Source: Piezodorus guildinii
Taxonomy: Eukaryota; Arthropoda; Insecta; Hemiptera; Pentatomidae
DNA: 64,000 nt
Direction: 5' to 3'
NCBI GenBank assembly: GCA_023052935.1
Contig: CM041292.1
Span: forward strand, 142,875,143-142,939,142
In this document: one piece after another, positions 34,451 to 46,600 of the stretch
Numbering within the stretch: position 1 is the stretch's first letter
Layout: the number at the start of each line of letters is the position of its first letter
Program-made: the position numbers and the translations under genes
Notes under the pieces: model-generated
Told to the model about the DNA's origin: nothing
Databases searched by the model: none
What the model saw: only the letters and a program-made list of their open reading frames with translations

Positions 34451-35094
34451 CAATAATTTCGTAATTTTACTCCTCACAATCATTTAATGTGTAATAAATG
34501 TTTACAATTAGCATTTAGATTTCGTTCTTTGATTTTGATCAACACCCCATGATAGATTAGAGAATTGTTAGTTTTGATTTTTAGTTCTTTTTCACGGGGA
34601 AAGGTTACATAAATACTGGCGGTTGACATTTCGAAGTGTGTGATATTTTATGGTGATGAAATAATTTATTCTACCTTTTAGATATGTCTAGTCGCATGTA
34701 TTACACAATTTTTCCGTACAACTCTATTTAATTTTTGTTTCAACTTCAAGCGAACGATCGAGATGAAATCTGATTAATTTAACTAACTGTATAATAATGT
34801 AATATTATAACTTGATATTTGCTGGATGTAAACTTGATTTAATGGATTCATTATGCTAATTTAGAACATTATATAGAAACCGCAGGAGCTGCACAAGGCA
34901 ACTTGTGTTATGTATGCCTAGCCAAACCACCGGTACAGATCTCTACTACATATTTCATCTTAGCATGTTACCATAATCATTAACATTCTAGCTCACAACG
35001 TTCCTAACAATATAAACAGAGCAGGGTTCATTTCAACACAGCATCACCATGTTTTAAAATAATTTAACATAAAAACCTTAATGACGATTCATTT
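34451..35094. other. AT-rich spacer
   Basis: No gene or repeat recognised. Confidence 0.4.
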
Positions 35095-35096
35095 TA

Positions 35097-36311
35097 TCGG
35101 GTTGTTTCACATGAAATGTCCGTTTTTATAGTTTCTGAAATACATAAAGGATTTTGCAGGTAAAAAGAGACCTTTAAAGACAACCAGATAGAGGTTGTTT
35201 TCTTCCGAATGTTTACATATTTAAAGTAAACAGTTACTAATCCTCTACCTTTGCATTATAAACATTAGCTTCCCAATAAATTAAAATATCCCCACTTTAT
35301 AGTATACCTCCAAATATGAACATGGAAACACGCGATTTTCGAGTAATATTTTTGTAGGTGTTTAAACTGGGCCATTCAGCTGCTGAGGCCGCTAGAAATA
35401 TTTGCAAGGCGTTTGGGGAAGGGAGTGTTAATGAACGGACCACTCGCCGTTGGCTTGCTAAGTTTTCAGCTGAGGATACCGATTTGGAAAACTTGCTCCG
35501 AGGAAACCCCTACCAAACAATTAAAGGATTCTCTGCACAACTAAATGCAAGTGCATCTACCGTTTCCAGACATTTAAAGTGTATTGGGAAAGTAAAAAAT
35601 CTCGATACATGGGTACCTCATGATCTCACTGAGCGGCAGCAATTGAAACGCCTTGAGACCTGCGTTTCTTAGCTTGCGAGGCAAAAAAACCGAGCCTTTC
35701 CTTAAAAGAATAATTACCTGCGATGAAAAATAGATATGACAATCAGCGTCGGTCAGGGCAGTGTTTGAACATCGACGAAACCCCGGGGCAAATGCCAACA
35801 ACGAATTCGGATCCCAAAAAAATTATGGTTAGAGTATGGTGGTCCATGGTTGGGATAATTCATTATTCCTTTTTACCTAGAGGTGAAACCATTACCTCTA
35901 CAACGTACTGCGATGGAATGACCAAATGCACACAAAATTATTTAAAAAACAACCTGGATTGGTAAATCGGAAGGGTCCTATACTCTTACACGACAACGCT
36001 TGACACCATGTTTCAAAACATACCGTGCAAAAATTGAAATAACTGGGCTACGAAGTTCTTCCGCCCCCACCATATTCTCCCGACTTGTCTCCAACAGATT
36101 ACCGCCTGTTCAGGAATTTAGACAACTTCATCAAAGGAAAACTTTTTGAAAATGATGATCAAGTGAAAAGTGCGTTTTCAGATTTTGTTTCACTTCAAAG
36201 CTCAGAGTTTTTAAGTTCGGGGAGTTACGTTGGGAAAAATGTGTAGAAAAAGAAGGTAAATACTTCGAATAAAATTATCTTGTTTTCATATCGTATTTTT
36301 AATAAAAATCT
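35097..36311 (+). mobile_element. Mariner copy M2, right end missing
   Basis: The left end TCGGGTTGTTTCACATG is preceded by TA (35095-35096). The copy is closely similar to M3 at 60172 along its length, but homology stops at about 36311, just before the right TIR. It is a different subfamily from M1. Confidence 0.88.
35316..36272 (+). pseudogene. Mariner transposase pseudogene (M2)
   Basis: ATG 35316, METRDFRVIFL, then stop (TAG) at about 35355. FKLGHSAAEAARNICKAFGE and HLKCIGKVKNLDTWVPHDL follow. A 51-bp in-frame deletion near 35505 removes the RPSSV...EG linker present in M3. A nonsense TAG near 35669 and an extra A near 35690 break the frame before the first catalytic block. LLHDNA then a stop near 36002 marks the second, and PPYSPDLSPTDYRLFRNLDN (36070-36130) the third. 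The normal stop is TAA 36270. It is inactive. Confidence 0.88.
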
Positions 36312-36504
36312 AGACATATAGTATAAGTCTATATTACAGTTTTTTTGTTCATAAAAACACAAAAATAGCATTAAAAAAAAATATTTTTGTACCTTTCATC
36401 TTCAGTTGAATATCGTATTCATTCAAATTATATATTTATCTAAAAAGTTGATATAATTTTTTTTTTTTTTTTTTATATAGAATCTACAAAACTAAAGGTA
36501 TTTT
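36312..36504. other. AT-rich junction between mariner and family A piece
   Basis: Includes a T-run at 36458-36474. Nothing else is seen. Confidence 0.4.
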
Positions 36505-36953
36505 AGAAAAAGACAATTTAAATATCGACATTTAAGTCCTGTCAGACTATTTTAATCAAAATGAAACCTACATGATATTAAAGCCCAGCAAATTTTAAAT
36601 CGATATAGCGAGTTTAATCAAAATCATTAGAGCCGTTTTTGAGACAATTGTAAAAAGATACAAAATGCATGGTATGAAGTTGCTCTTCTGGTAGGCTGAT
36701 TTCGATGAAAAAGTTGCTGTAACATCTCGGGCGTATAGTTGTCTTAAACATGAAATTTCAGTTTCATAGCACTTTTTGTTTTTGCGCTGGAGCTACCACA
36801 CACAGACCTTTTGGCGGGACTTCGTTATTTGGTTCCCTATTGAGCCCCTAAAACATGTATTTCCGTTGAAAACTGGAATTCGGAAATTTTCACAATCGAA
36901 ATACTTTCCCTTACGATATATATATTTCATATATAGCTAAGTGAAAGTAGAAA
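36505..36953 (-). mobile_element. Family A element, copy 4 (one end)
   Basis: Inverted like copy 2. It runs from CGACATTTAAGTCCTGTCAG to the end ...AGCTAAGTGAAAGT near 36950 and matches 4265-4648 along its length. The opposite end was not found; the mariner lies on that side. Confidence 0.65.
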
Positions 36954-38803
36954 CAAGTTCGCCATTTTATCATAAATTAAACCTACACCACTTTTCAATC
37001 GATTTGGAAACATGATGAAATATCATCCAAATTGCGTATTTGTCATTGCTGTCAATCCACACAAATGGATGTCGTTAGATGAAATCTATCATTCCGAAAA
37101 TTAATGATAATTAATTGTGCATTATTAATTCTGTAAATATTAATTTTTTCATTTAGATCTTTCCTATCGCATTTTCAATGATTCATACTAATAGAGCTTT
37201 AGTACTTTTGTGGTCAACACGAATTGCCCTTTACAGCGTTTTTTTTTTTTTTAAGTTTGTCTCCTGATAGACGCACAAAGGGTTTTCTTCATTAGGGCAT
37301 GTGTATTGGATTTTACAATAATAGCAATACAACAATACTCAAGTATAATTATTCTTCTGCTTCTGCAGATTTCAAGAAATTGTCATTGTAATAATGGATA
37401 TGATACGATTTCTTTATCCTATTTCTTCATTTACCGGAAGATGACAAAGAGGAGAAAGTCGTGAAGGGGAATAATCAATAGAGAAATGTCGATAGAGGCA
37501 AACAGAAATTGAAAAGACTAATCGGATTATGAACGAAATGGCTCTTTTGAGCGGCATAATGGCTTTTAGGACATCAAAGGGCTCAAAAATTCTTTGGGTA
37601 GGGTAGTAAAGCCTTAGAGAAATATTATTTAGACGGAAAGAAGGGTCTCTTTTTTTCTTTTTTTTTATTGACTTTTTCGATGAAAAAATTTAATTTTTCT
37701 CGACAGATATTTTGATCGAAGTTTTCAATAATAATAAGTTTAATCTGCTTAATGTAATAAAGTAAATTGAATTGAATATAACTATTAAAAAACGGTGTAT
37801 GTTCTGTACAAATTAAAGTTTTATATATTTGCTGAAAGTCATTTTACGGAAGTTTCCATCTGTTCTTTTTATATATAAACTTAGGTTTGGCATCGCTGAG
37901 GACTGACCAATGTGTAATAAATGACAAAGTGATATTTTAAGCGTGCGGAGACGCATAACTCATGTGCACCTACGCTTCTGGTTCTGTTAAACATCTCTAT
38001 GAAAGGGTTTAACATCACCCAATACCTTTTCCAGCAACAACTGGGATTTATGCAGTCAGCTTTTACAATAATATTATTTAATTTATTTCAATTATTTTGA
38101 ATATCACTTTAATATTTAATGATAATAAATATTTTTCAAAATACTAATACTTTTAAAACTATAATTTACTTTACACTTACCTCGGTGATGGCTGAGACTA
38201 TTTCAGAGAATCAAGAGAAAGCTAAATATTAAATAGAGAAATGTTTGCAATAAATAATATAAAAAAAGGTTATAAGGAATAACGAAAATGAATAACATTG
38301 GTAGATAGTGGTCAATTTATTTCTAATCGCCCAATATTAATTAATTTTGCAAACCCTACATTTTTGGTTTTCATGATTTTTTTTCTCTATTCTTGAATTC
38401 TGGGAAAAGTATTTTCCTGGCTAACATTTTTAGTTTTGCAGCCACTTAAAGTCGCAGGTATAAAGTAAAAATAAAAACTAACAATAGGATAAGAATGCAG
38501 TTGAAATTTTTTCTCCTCACAATTAATTACCTAAACAGTGTAGAAAGTAGATACAATTTTTTTCGAAAATTAATAAAAACGAAATTTTTATAGAGTTAAA
38601 AGTTTATTAACAATAGCAGACTCACCTTGGATTTTTTTTCATATATGGCTTAGTCTTTTATTTTTTAATGATTATTCAACCATGGCTAACATTCATTATT
38701 CGCGATATGTAAAGGAAAATATCTGAAAAGGGACTGAGTGGAAAAATATTAAATCACAAGTACCAGGCAGAAAAATGTTTTACCCACGGTTTTAAATTCA
38801 ATA
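36954..38803. other. AT-rich spacer, nothing recognised
   Basis: Long non-coding stretch. CACTTACCTCGG at 38175 resembles a family A end without the rest of the element. Confidence 0.4.
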
Positions 38804-39100
38804 GGGAGCGGCATGGTCTAGTGGATAGAGGAGTGTACAGTATTTATACGAGTATACTGTTCTCCGGGTCTTGGGTTCGAATCCCGGCTGTGGCAGAATA
38901 TTATTTATTATTTTAATTCAGCCGTGGAGCGACCCTAGGGTATGGAGACCCTCCTGCGGCAGATCCAGGCTCTCTAAAGTGGGTACCTAAACTGGGTAAA
39001 AAACCTGGCGGCTGAGTGAGGCCGTTGGCCTAGAAACATTAGGAATCTTTATATATATTTAGCCCAAGACCCTTCATGGTTTATAGGTACAGTTTTTTGT
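38804..39100 (+). mobile_element. tRNA-derived SINE, family S1, copy c
   Basis: The best kept copy. Head GGGAGCGGCATGGTCTAGTG with a perfect A box (TGGTCTAGTGG) and a perfect B box GGTTCGAATCC (38875-38885), the internal pol III promoter. The body has GCCGTGGAGCGACCCTAGGG and CTGGGTAAAAAACCTGGCGG, ending CCCAAGACCCTTCATGG. The tRNA-like part would be transcribed by pol III, but the head has an expanded anticodon region (38837-38860), so it is not a functional tRNA. Confidence 0.88.
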
Positions 39101-39825
39101 TTCTTTTCTTTTTCTAAATTCAAAAAGAATACAGAACTACTTAAATTTCTTAAAACCGAATTTTTTAAGCGGCTTTGTCTGGACGATTTCTCATGGATTG
39201 GCCCATAGGCAATTTTTTAAGTATTTTTCTAAAGGATGAGAATACATTCTTATACATATTTTATTTTCTGCTCTTGCATATCTCATTTAATTTTATGCCT
39301 TATAGTTTATCATATTTCATCATAGACCTGAACGTTATTCTATAATTATAAATAATTTAATTTAATTCCTTCAGATACTTTTCTTCCTTTTTTCACGGGA
39401 ATTCATTTCGTTTGTTGATTTTACTCTATTCAAATCCTATTTGCTTTGTAAGTTAATAGGTAGTAATAATGGAGGTGGTTAAGCATTGACAAACAAAATG
39501 TTATCGCTCAATTGTAGCCCCGATAGAAGGAGCTGCATTATCCAATGTGTTACCCTAATTAGAGACCTGGCAATTGGCTAGGATTACTGTAATGGGTCAT
39601 ATCCTGCCTCGAGGGCCATTGTGTGAAAATTGTACTCATCTCCATCTCTTCACCTCCAACCACTTATTTTTATTTTTTATTCAAGCTTCATCCAGTTACT
39701 AATAAAGTGTTATGTTGAATCGATTAACGATGCATCAGGAAAGACAGTTGAATGACCCATTATAAGATTTTTATGGGAGTACAAGGATGAATTTAATGTT
39801 TACTTTATTGTTTCACTGATGCAAT
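39101..39825. other. Spacer, nothing recognised
   Basis: 39470-39660 is somewhat more complex but has no familiar motif. Confidence 0.35.
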
Positions 39826-40440
39826 AATAATAGTAATTCTTTATTTATTCTGGGACGAGTCCCTTCAGAATAATATTATAGGAAATAAACAATGATCTTA
39901 AGACTGAAGTCTTAGAGTAAAATAATTGAAAACAACAGAATTAAACTAATGAAATGAACAAACAAAAAAACTCAAAAGATAACTTCTTATAAAAATGTAC
40001 AAACAAGAAAAAAACAAAACGTTGTTGAAATGAGAACAGAGAATAATATATAATAAAAAAATATAATAACATTATAAAAAATTAAAAAGATACAGTTAAA
40101 AAAAAAAAAAGAAGGAAATTACAATGCTTTTGAATGTTTGTAAAAAAATATATTATTTAATCTTCCATCTTTTAAAAGATAATCTTTTCAAATAATATTT
40201 GCTGCTGAACGTCCCATGAAAATGAAAATTTTATACATTTATTTGTTGATTTTCCTTGAAATTTGCATTTAATTGAGTTTATTTGAGAATAGAATTGGCA
40301 GGAAATGGAATTTAACTGTTGAAAGAGTTTGGAAGTCCCGGATGTTGGAAGGAATGGAGTTCCAAAGGGATGCGGATCGGATTCGTACGTATGAAGATGT
40401 ACGTACAAGAAGATCAATCGCCATATTTATTCATATATTC
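39826..40440 (-). mobile_element. LINE 3' end, CR1/Jockey-like
   Basis: On the minus strand near 40415-40260 a frame reads RTSSYVRIRSASLWNSIPSN and IRDFQTLSTVKFHFLPILF, then stop. The ASLWNSIP..IR pattern is the usual end of CR1- and Jockey-like reverse transcriptases. The lower-coordinate part, to 39826, is A/T-rich 3' untranslated sequence. Only the C-terminus survives. Confidence 0.6.
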
Positions 40441-41995
40441 GGACACAGTTAAAACTAGTTAATAATTGGAGATTTATCCTGCAAATAGACGATGACAACA
40501 TTCACTGAATCAGATGAAGAAAAAGTCAATGGCAAATGAAGGAACTGAATGTTCTTATCAAACTAAAAGGTGTGCGAGTGTTGTACAAACGCATTGCTTT
40601 GTTATTTTAGCGTAAACAGGTCCGGCCACTTCATAAAGAAACATACCTATAGAAAAAGTTACCTTACCGACTAGATACTATAATTACTCAATGCGATGAG
40701 AAAATGATTGATTATACAAAAGCACCGTTATTTTTTTGTTTTGTTTCTTTTATTATTTTTTTTATTTTTTTGCCATTGTACCATCTATAATACCCAAACT
40801 TAATGAAGTACGTATAATGATATTTGAATCTAAGATAAATTGTCTCATTGTTCTTCTGATAGCCTACACATTATTTCAGTGATTTATTTTTATTATGTAT
40901 CATCATTTTTCCTGCCTTTATTTAATGACTATTCACCGAAGTTTGTGCACGAATATATATGATTTATATATTAATCGTGTATTATCCCGTTGTATACTGG
41001 AAGCAGTATACTGACTTAGATTATTAAAAACAGTTTTATCCTTTTCTGTTAGATTTTTCACTTTATAAGAGAGTAACGAATCTGCAACTCAACATTAATG
41101 TTGTAGGTCTAAGTTTAGGGTTTAAATTGTTTTATAATTGGTGACCAGCTTCAGATTACAAAAACCTATTAGTAAAATAGGTGAGACCTGGATACCTTCT
41201 ACTTGATGCCTAACTTATTTTTATAACGGTTTCTTATAGCACCGGCTATTTATAAATGCATAGTCAGGTTTCTTCGGCTTTTTTTATCACGTCACACTGG
41301 TATTCTTTTACGTCGAATATTTTAACACATACCTTAATTTATTTTTAATGCGGAAAACTTTTAAGTTATGCAAGCGCGAAAAGCATTCTTTGCAATCGCA
41401 TTGTTAATACGACTAAATAAAATTTAGTGATTAAAAACTTACATATTTAAAGTGACAACTTTCGATGCCTGTTCCACACATACTGAATATATTTGCGTTT
41501 TCATTTGAAGACGAGGTGATCGAAGTCACTGACAACAATTAAATTTATACCACATGTGTCTATGTAAATAAAATAAATTTACAAAGATATGTGTGTAATA
41601 TATACCATACCTTTTCCCAAATCTATTTTCACCTATATCAAATTCTTCTAAATCAGTTGATATAACATATACTACATAAAAATAAATAAGCCCATTTACC
41701 GTCATCCAATTTCCATAATCAATGTATTACTTATAAATTATTTTTAGAAAATATAATTTGTTCTGTAAATTCAATAATAGCCTTACTTCATCGCAAACTA
41801 AACATTATTAGTTTTCTAGTCTACAAATATATACCACTAACAAAACCTATGCAATACATAATGGTTTATTATTTTCAATACTGAACCTTTATAATCAAAC
41901 AAACAAATAACAAAAATTATCCCCCCCCCCCTCAAAATTGAAGGCTTACGTTTCAAAATACGTATAACCCGAAGAACGAATAAAAAAAATCCGTT
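40441..41995. other. AT-rich spacer
   Basis: A poly(C) run of about ten lies at 41922-41931. No gene. Confidence 0.4.
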
Positions 41996-42515
41996 TGTCC
42001 GCCGTTTCTTTTCTTTCTCTTATAATTTCTCCGAAACTACTGGACCATTTTTTTTTAAATTCGCCACAAAAATATTAGGGCATGAAACGATGATCTTAAT
42101 ACCTAGACCTTAATATCAGCTGGTTATTTTTAAAAATGGCGGCCGATTAAAAGTGATTTAATTCAATAACTCAGTTATTTTTGAAGATAGAGAAAACATC
42201 TACTGGTGTTTTCACCCCCAAAAAATAAAACGCGAATAATTATAAAAAAGTGAAAAAGAAAACAAAAATTGAAATTTTACCTATAAAAGCCCATAACTTC
42301 CAAAATCCATAAAATGGCGGCCGATTAAAAGTGGTTTAATTCCATAACTCAGTAATTTTTGAAGATAGAGAAAAGTATGTATAGAGTTTTAGAATCAGTA
42401 AAGCGTGAAAAAAAAAGAGACAAAATTTTAATCTATTTATTATAGTCAAAAATTATAATAGATGTGATTCTATCAATACTCGGTTATTATTGAAGATAGA
42501 GAAAAATCTAAAAGA
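41996..42515 (+). repeat. Imperfect tandem repeat, ~180-bp spacing
   Basis: ATGGCGGCCGATTAAAAGTG followed by TTTAATTC.ATAACTCAGT and TTTGAAGATAGAGAAAA occurs at 42135-42199 and again at 42313-42376. A weaker third unit (ACTCGGTTATTATTGAAGAT) occurs near 42478. The preceding TTTGTCCGCCGTTTC.. CCGAAACTACTGGACC looks like transposon non-coding leader sequence. No coding frame. Confidence 0.7.
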
Positions 42516-42795
42516 TAAACAGTTATACTCTAATATAGTTATTTGGTAATAATAAACCCTTGTGTAATAATTGTCTGCGTTTTTTCTATTCCAAATACTT
42601 TTAAGGTGAGGTTAGGTAGGTCTCACCTTCAACCTTGAGAAGTAGCCTTCACTTTGACTTTATATGGCAACATTTTTCTGACAATAAAGGGTTAGTACAA
42701 ACCAAGTGATTTAATCTAGTAATTAAACAGATAGTTGACCAAAAAATTAAAAAATATACAAATAGACGTAATACTTTAACAGAGATTCAGTATAA

Positions 42796-42944
42796 TAGGG
42801 GTACTCACTACGTTTGCTATAGCATGCTATTTGTGTTATTTTGCTAAACCCGTCGAGTTTCTACAGTTATTTCCTGTAGAAAATTGATGGGTTTAGCACA
42901 ATAGCACAAATAGCATGCTATAGCAAACGTAGTGAGTACCCCTA
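42796..42944. repeat. 149-bp near-perfect hairpin (MITE-like)
   Basis: TAGGGGTACTCACTACGTTT at 42796 pairs with AAACGTAGTGAGTACCCCTA ending at 42944. Pairing continues inward through GCTATAGCATGCTATTTGTG and CTAAACCC to a loop of about six bases at 42867. It is flanked by TATAA and ATATAA. Confidence 0.95.
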
Positions 42945-43324
42945 ATATAATACATATTCAGCTTCCATACAAATTTGAAAATATAAAATATTGCGAGTTT
43001 CTAAGTCTGTGTACGCTCATACTTTTCTTCACCCTTATTTATTGGAGTTATTAATGCAAACATTATTAAGTACCTGAAATACCCACCCAAACCTGATTTG
43101 AGCAGCACTGACCATGCCTCGTTACCTCAACGACCTAACTTAGTTTCACACACCTTAGCATTGATTAAATTTAATACTAAACTGGATTATCTAATATGTT
43201 TAATTTATTTAAGATGGAATCATTTTAAATATTCACAAAACTTTAAGTACTGTAATATAGAATGTCAGCACAGACGATAAAATCAGTATTAATAAGATAA
43301 AACATGTGGTTTTCGTAACACACG
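42945..43324. other. Spacer
   Basis: The plus ORF 43098-43280 is short and unremarkable. No gene called. Confidence 0.35.
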
Positions 43325-44765
43325 ACTTTCACTTACCTCCCTAACCATCTTTGAAAATTCATATACAACAAAGGACTATGTTCTCATGAACGAAATTGTT
43401 AGAGCAAGTAGCTCTGTTTTCCGTTATAGGCTTTTAACTCGCTAAAAGTCTCATTTTTTTTTAATTTTCGAGATTTTTTTTAACCACTTTCTTCACTTTT
43501 AAGGTAATAAGTTGTAAGGACAAAATATATATAGTCCTGTCTTTATCTATTTGTTAGTTTTTGTTTTGACTCGATATCTGCAAAATTACTAGAATTAGAG
43601 GGATTTTCCCAACCCGTTTTCAGTCCCGAAGCTACGTTTGTCGAGTAAGTGTTGTAGTAATTTGTATCTAAGGGCAGTTTATTGTTGTTTAAGTCTCTTA
43701 TGAGGATTCCATTTTTATCCAGATGGAGTCCAGAGTACAGTGGGGCAAGAAGTCATCGGTTTGCGATGAAGGGTAAAGGTAATTTGGTGGGATTTTTTAG
43801 GATTTATTTTAATCCTCCAGTTCTAACAACATTCCTCAATGGCTGTGATGTGGGACTGAAGAGTTTGGGATGCAGTGGTTGGATCATTATGGACGCATAA
43901 CACACAAGTGTCATCTGCGTAAGTTGAGGACAGTGCTTACGGTTTTTTAATCATGAAAAAAAGAGAATAACTGGTAAAAAAATTATTAAAATCAAAATTG
44001 TTTAGCCGCAAAATTAAATTAATATTGGGCGATTTCAAAGGGATTGACCCATATTCAAGCCCATTAAGTTTTACATCGATATAGCGGGTTTAATCAGAAA
44101 CGGTACAGACGTTTTTGAGAATATCTTAAAAATGTGCAAAATGCATAATACCTGTTCAAGCCCAATTAGCAATTGATTATAATTTTATTTATTTTTATCG
44201 AGATACCAGCTGTTCTTTTGTGCGTGGTTTTTTTTATGGTTAAAAAAACATATGTTACATGGTGTCAGTGTGAACATTGTTGTGAGTTTTTTTCAAACCA
44301 GAAAAACACTATCCCACCTCTTTTTTTGTGAAATAATCTTGTTATCAAGAAATTGATATTATTTCTGTGAAGCCGAAGTGAAGGAAGCACCAGGTGGTAA
44401 GTTTTCACCTTTTTACTCCATTCTTATTTTAACCACCCAACAGTCTTACGGGGAAAGGTTTGTTTTTCAATTTAGAAAAGCCCCTTGCCCCAGCAATACC
44501 TTATAATTATGGCACTTCCAATCACCCGATTTTATTTAAATAGTTGCTGTTACATTTCCAACGGATAGTTGTCTTAAATATGAAATTTCAGTTTCGTATA
44601 ACTTTTTGTCAAAGTGCTTGACTTAATATTACACACCACACACACACACACAATCTTTATCGTAAAACTTGATTCTTGGACACATGGGACCTAAAACGTG
44701 TATTTCCGTTGAAAACTCGAACTTGAAATTTTCACGGTCACAATACTTTCCCCTCAGGGTTCATA
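43325..44765 (-). mobile_element. Family A element, copy 5, interrupted
   Basis: Left end ACTTTCACTTACC at 43325. The conserved block appears at 44048-44160 (TTTTACATCGATATAGCGGG) and resumes at 44540-44760 (TAGTTGTCTTAAATATGAAA, AACGTGTATTTCCGTTGAAA). About 380 bp is inserted between them, and a LINE fragment lies at 43683. The outer end after 44760 is lost. Confidence 0.55.
43683..43938 (-). mobile_element. Jockey-like LINE fragment (family J2), copy c
   Basis: The minus strand reads LSSTYADDTCVLCVHNDPTT (catalytic YADD box near 43915), then QTLQSHITAIEE and a C-terminal piece with HQITFTLHRKPMTSCPTV. It matches 51660-51840 on the plus strand. Stops interrupt it. Confidence 0.75.
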
Positions 44766-44850
44766 GTCATTCTAGGAACCCGCTTATCGCTTCAGCAGCC
44801 TAAAAACGTGCAATATAAACGCGCCGTTATATGTCTCTTATATAGGTAAG

Positions 44851-45020
44851 GAGAGCGGAGTGGGCTAGTTGGTAGAGCACTAGTCTACTGTTACCCGGGT
44901 CCCTGGTTCGAACCCCAGGTTGTGTTTGAATTATTTTTTCTGTCATTTCAGCTGTGATATGGGCACACCCCTGTAAATTGGGAGGGAGATACTTGGCGGC
45001 GTGATCTAGACCAAATTTGT
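44851..45020 (+). mobile_element. tRNA-derived SINE, short copy (S1-related)
   Basis: Head GAGAGCGGAGTGGGCTAGTT with A box GGGCTAGTTGGTAGAGCA and B box GGTTCGAACCCC (44907-44918). A body fragment contains ACACCCCTGTAAATTGG and TTGGCGGCGTGATCTAGACC. The head is tRNA-sized (about 75 nt), but it sits in a SINE context and I do not call a working tRNA. Confidence 0.75.
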
Positions 45021-45929
45021 ATTTTTATTTATTTAATTTTTTTTATAGTTTAGCGAAAGTAAAAATGAATTTATTTAAACATAACAGAACATTTGGCATT
45101 TATTATAACTGCAGGGTATATAAAATATGGCACACAATCATAGTGAAGATGGCTTTTCAATCCTCTGTACCATGTATAAAAAATGTGATTTATTTTATTA
45201 TATAAATACACATCAGAACTGAATTTTATATTAATGTTTATAAAATCTCTTCTAATCATTTCGTTTGCTGACTCCATTAGGGAAAATAAATCCCTCTTTC
45301 CTTCTCTGGCCCCCATTATAACGATTTTTCCTGCTTCAATGGTTTCCAAGATTATTAAATTCTTCAGAGTCCTGTAAATGTAAAACTCTCTTGATAAATA
45401 AACTCAACTCAATTTATTATTACCAGTTCAAATTAAAATATTTGATATGAACATTGTTGATTTTACCTAGTTACAATTTTTCAAATTGAAACTTTTTTTT
45501 TTTTGGAATACTGTACTCTGCACTTTTGTACTTTAAGTACTGGAGTACATTTTTATATGAGGTAACCAGAGTAGAGTATATTACCTACACATATTAAATA
45601 CGGGTTTTGTCCATTTTAAGGTTTATTAATAATTTAGACCATCTTTTTTTTTTTTTTTTATAGATTTTTGTGTTTGTTTACATCCCTTACTAATAACCAT
45701 AGATTATTTACTCCCTCGAAAAATTCTAATGCCATCTACCGGGTTTGAACTGCACTTTTCACCAAACAATTTTAAACCTTTTTCAAAACTTTATTAGTAA
45801 TTGGTATAAGTAAAATGGTCAAATTTAGGTGTGATACAATTTTAATACCAAATAAATTATTTTTCATTATTTTAGGGGAACAACTTACCATGTGTTAATT
45901 GAAAGATTTTTTTAGCACATTGTAATATG

Positions 45930-45970
<41 letters not shown>

Positions 45971-45984
45971 ATTTTTTATTTTTT
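45021..45984. other. AT-rich spacer with microsatellite
   Basis: (TA)n at 45931-45966. No gene. Confidence 0.5.
45931..45966. repeat. (TA)n microsatellite
   Basis: Uninterrupted TA tract. Confidence 0.95.
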
Positions 45985-46600
45985 TGCAACAACATTAATC
46001 TTTATTTGTATAGAATACATCTGCACAGTTTTAAAACATTGGTTGGAAATCCATTACAACTTATTTTACTACTTATTTGCTAAAATTTATTTTGTAGATC
46101 AATTGTTTTTATTGTTGGTAAAAAAAACAAATAAGAAAATCATACAAAAAATGAAATAAACTGATAGAAATTAAAATTAAAATAAATAATTTAACAAAAT
46201 TATAGTTATTAAAATCATATGATAGGATTTAGTAATTTAGAATTTTATAACAGTATATGTTTAGTTATCTTATGTCTGTATTTATGGGTTGATAGTTTAG
46301 TGTAATTACCAATTTGTTTTAAAAAGTTATCGTCAGTCAGTTAGCATTTTGAGAAAAATGATTGTGTTTGTTGGTGTATAAATTCTTGTATTGTAGGGAT
46401 GTCCAGATCTTTGTGCATGGTAGTTATTTTCGTTTATGGTGGATAATTATTAATTATTCTTAGGCATCTATTTTGTAGTACTTGCAATTTGTTAATGTGT
46501 GTTTTGCTTGCAAGACTCCAGGATGCACTTATAGATGAGTTAAAAATAATCAATTTTATGTGTTATCATAAATACTTTAAACTGTTGCAAGAATATATAT
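45985..46600 (-). mobile_element. Decayed Jockey-like LINE 3' end (family J3)
   Basis: On the minus strand, traces near 46560-46330 read LIYKCILESCKQNTH, QIASTT, NENNYHAQRSGHPYNTRIYT and TNTIIFL. These correspond in shifted frames to the KLQVLQNRCLRII..MHKDLDIPTI end of Jockey-type reverse transcriptases. Many frame breaks. The low-coordinate end (TTAATCTTTATTTG) looks like the 3' end. Confidence 0.5.

Noticed and set aside
38804..38900. A real tRNA gene
   Set aside because: A and B boxes are perfect, but the anticodon region is expanded and the sequence continues into a SINE body shared with other copies. The same reasoning applies to 44851.
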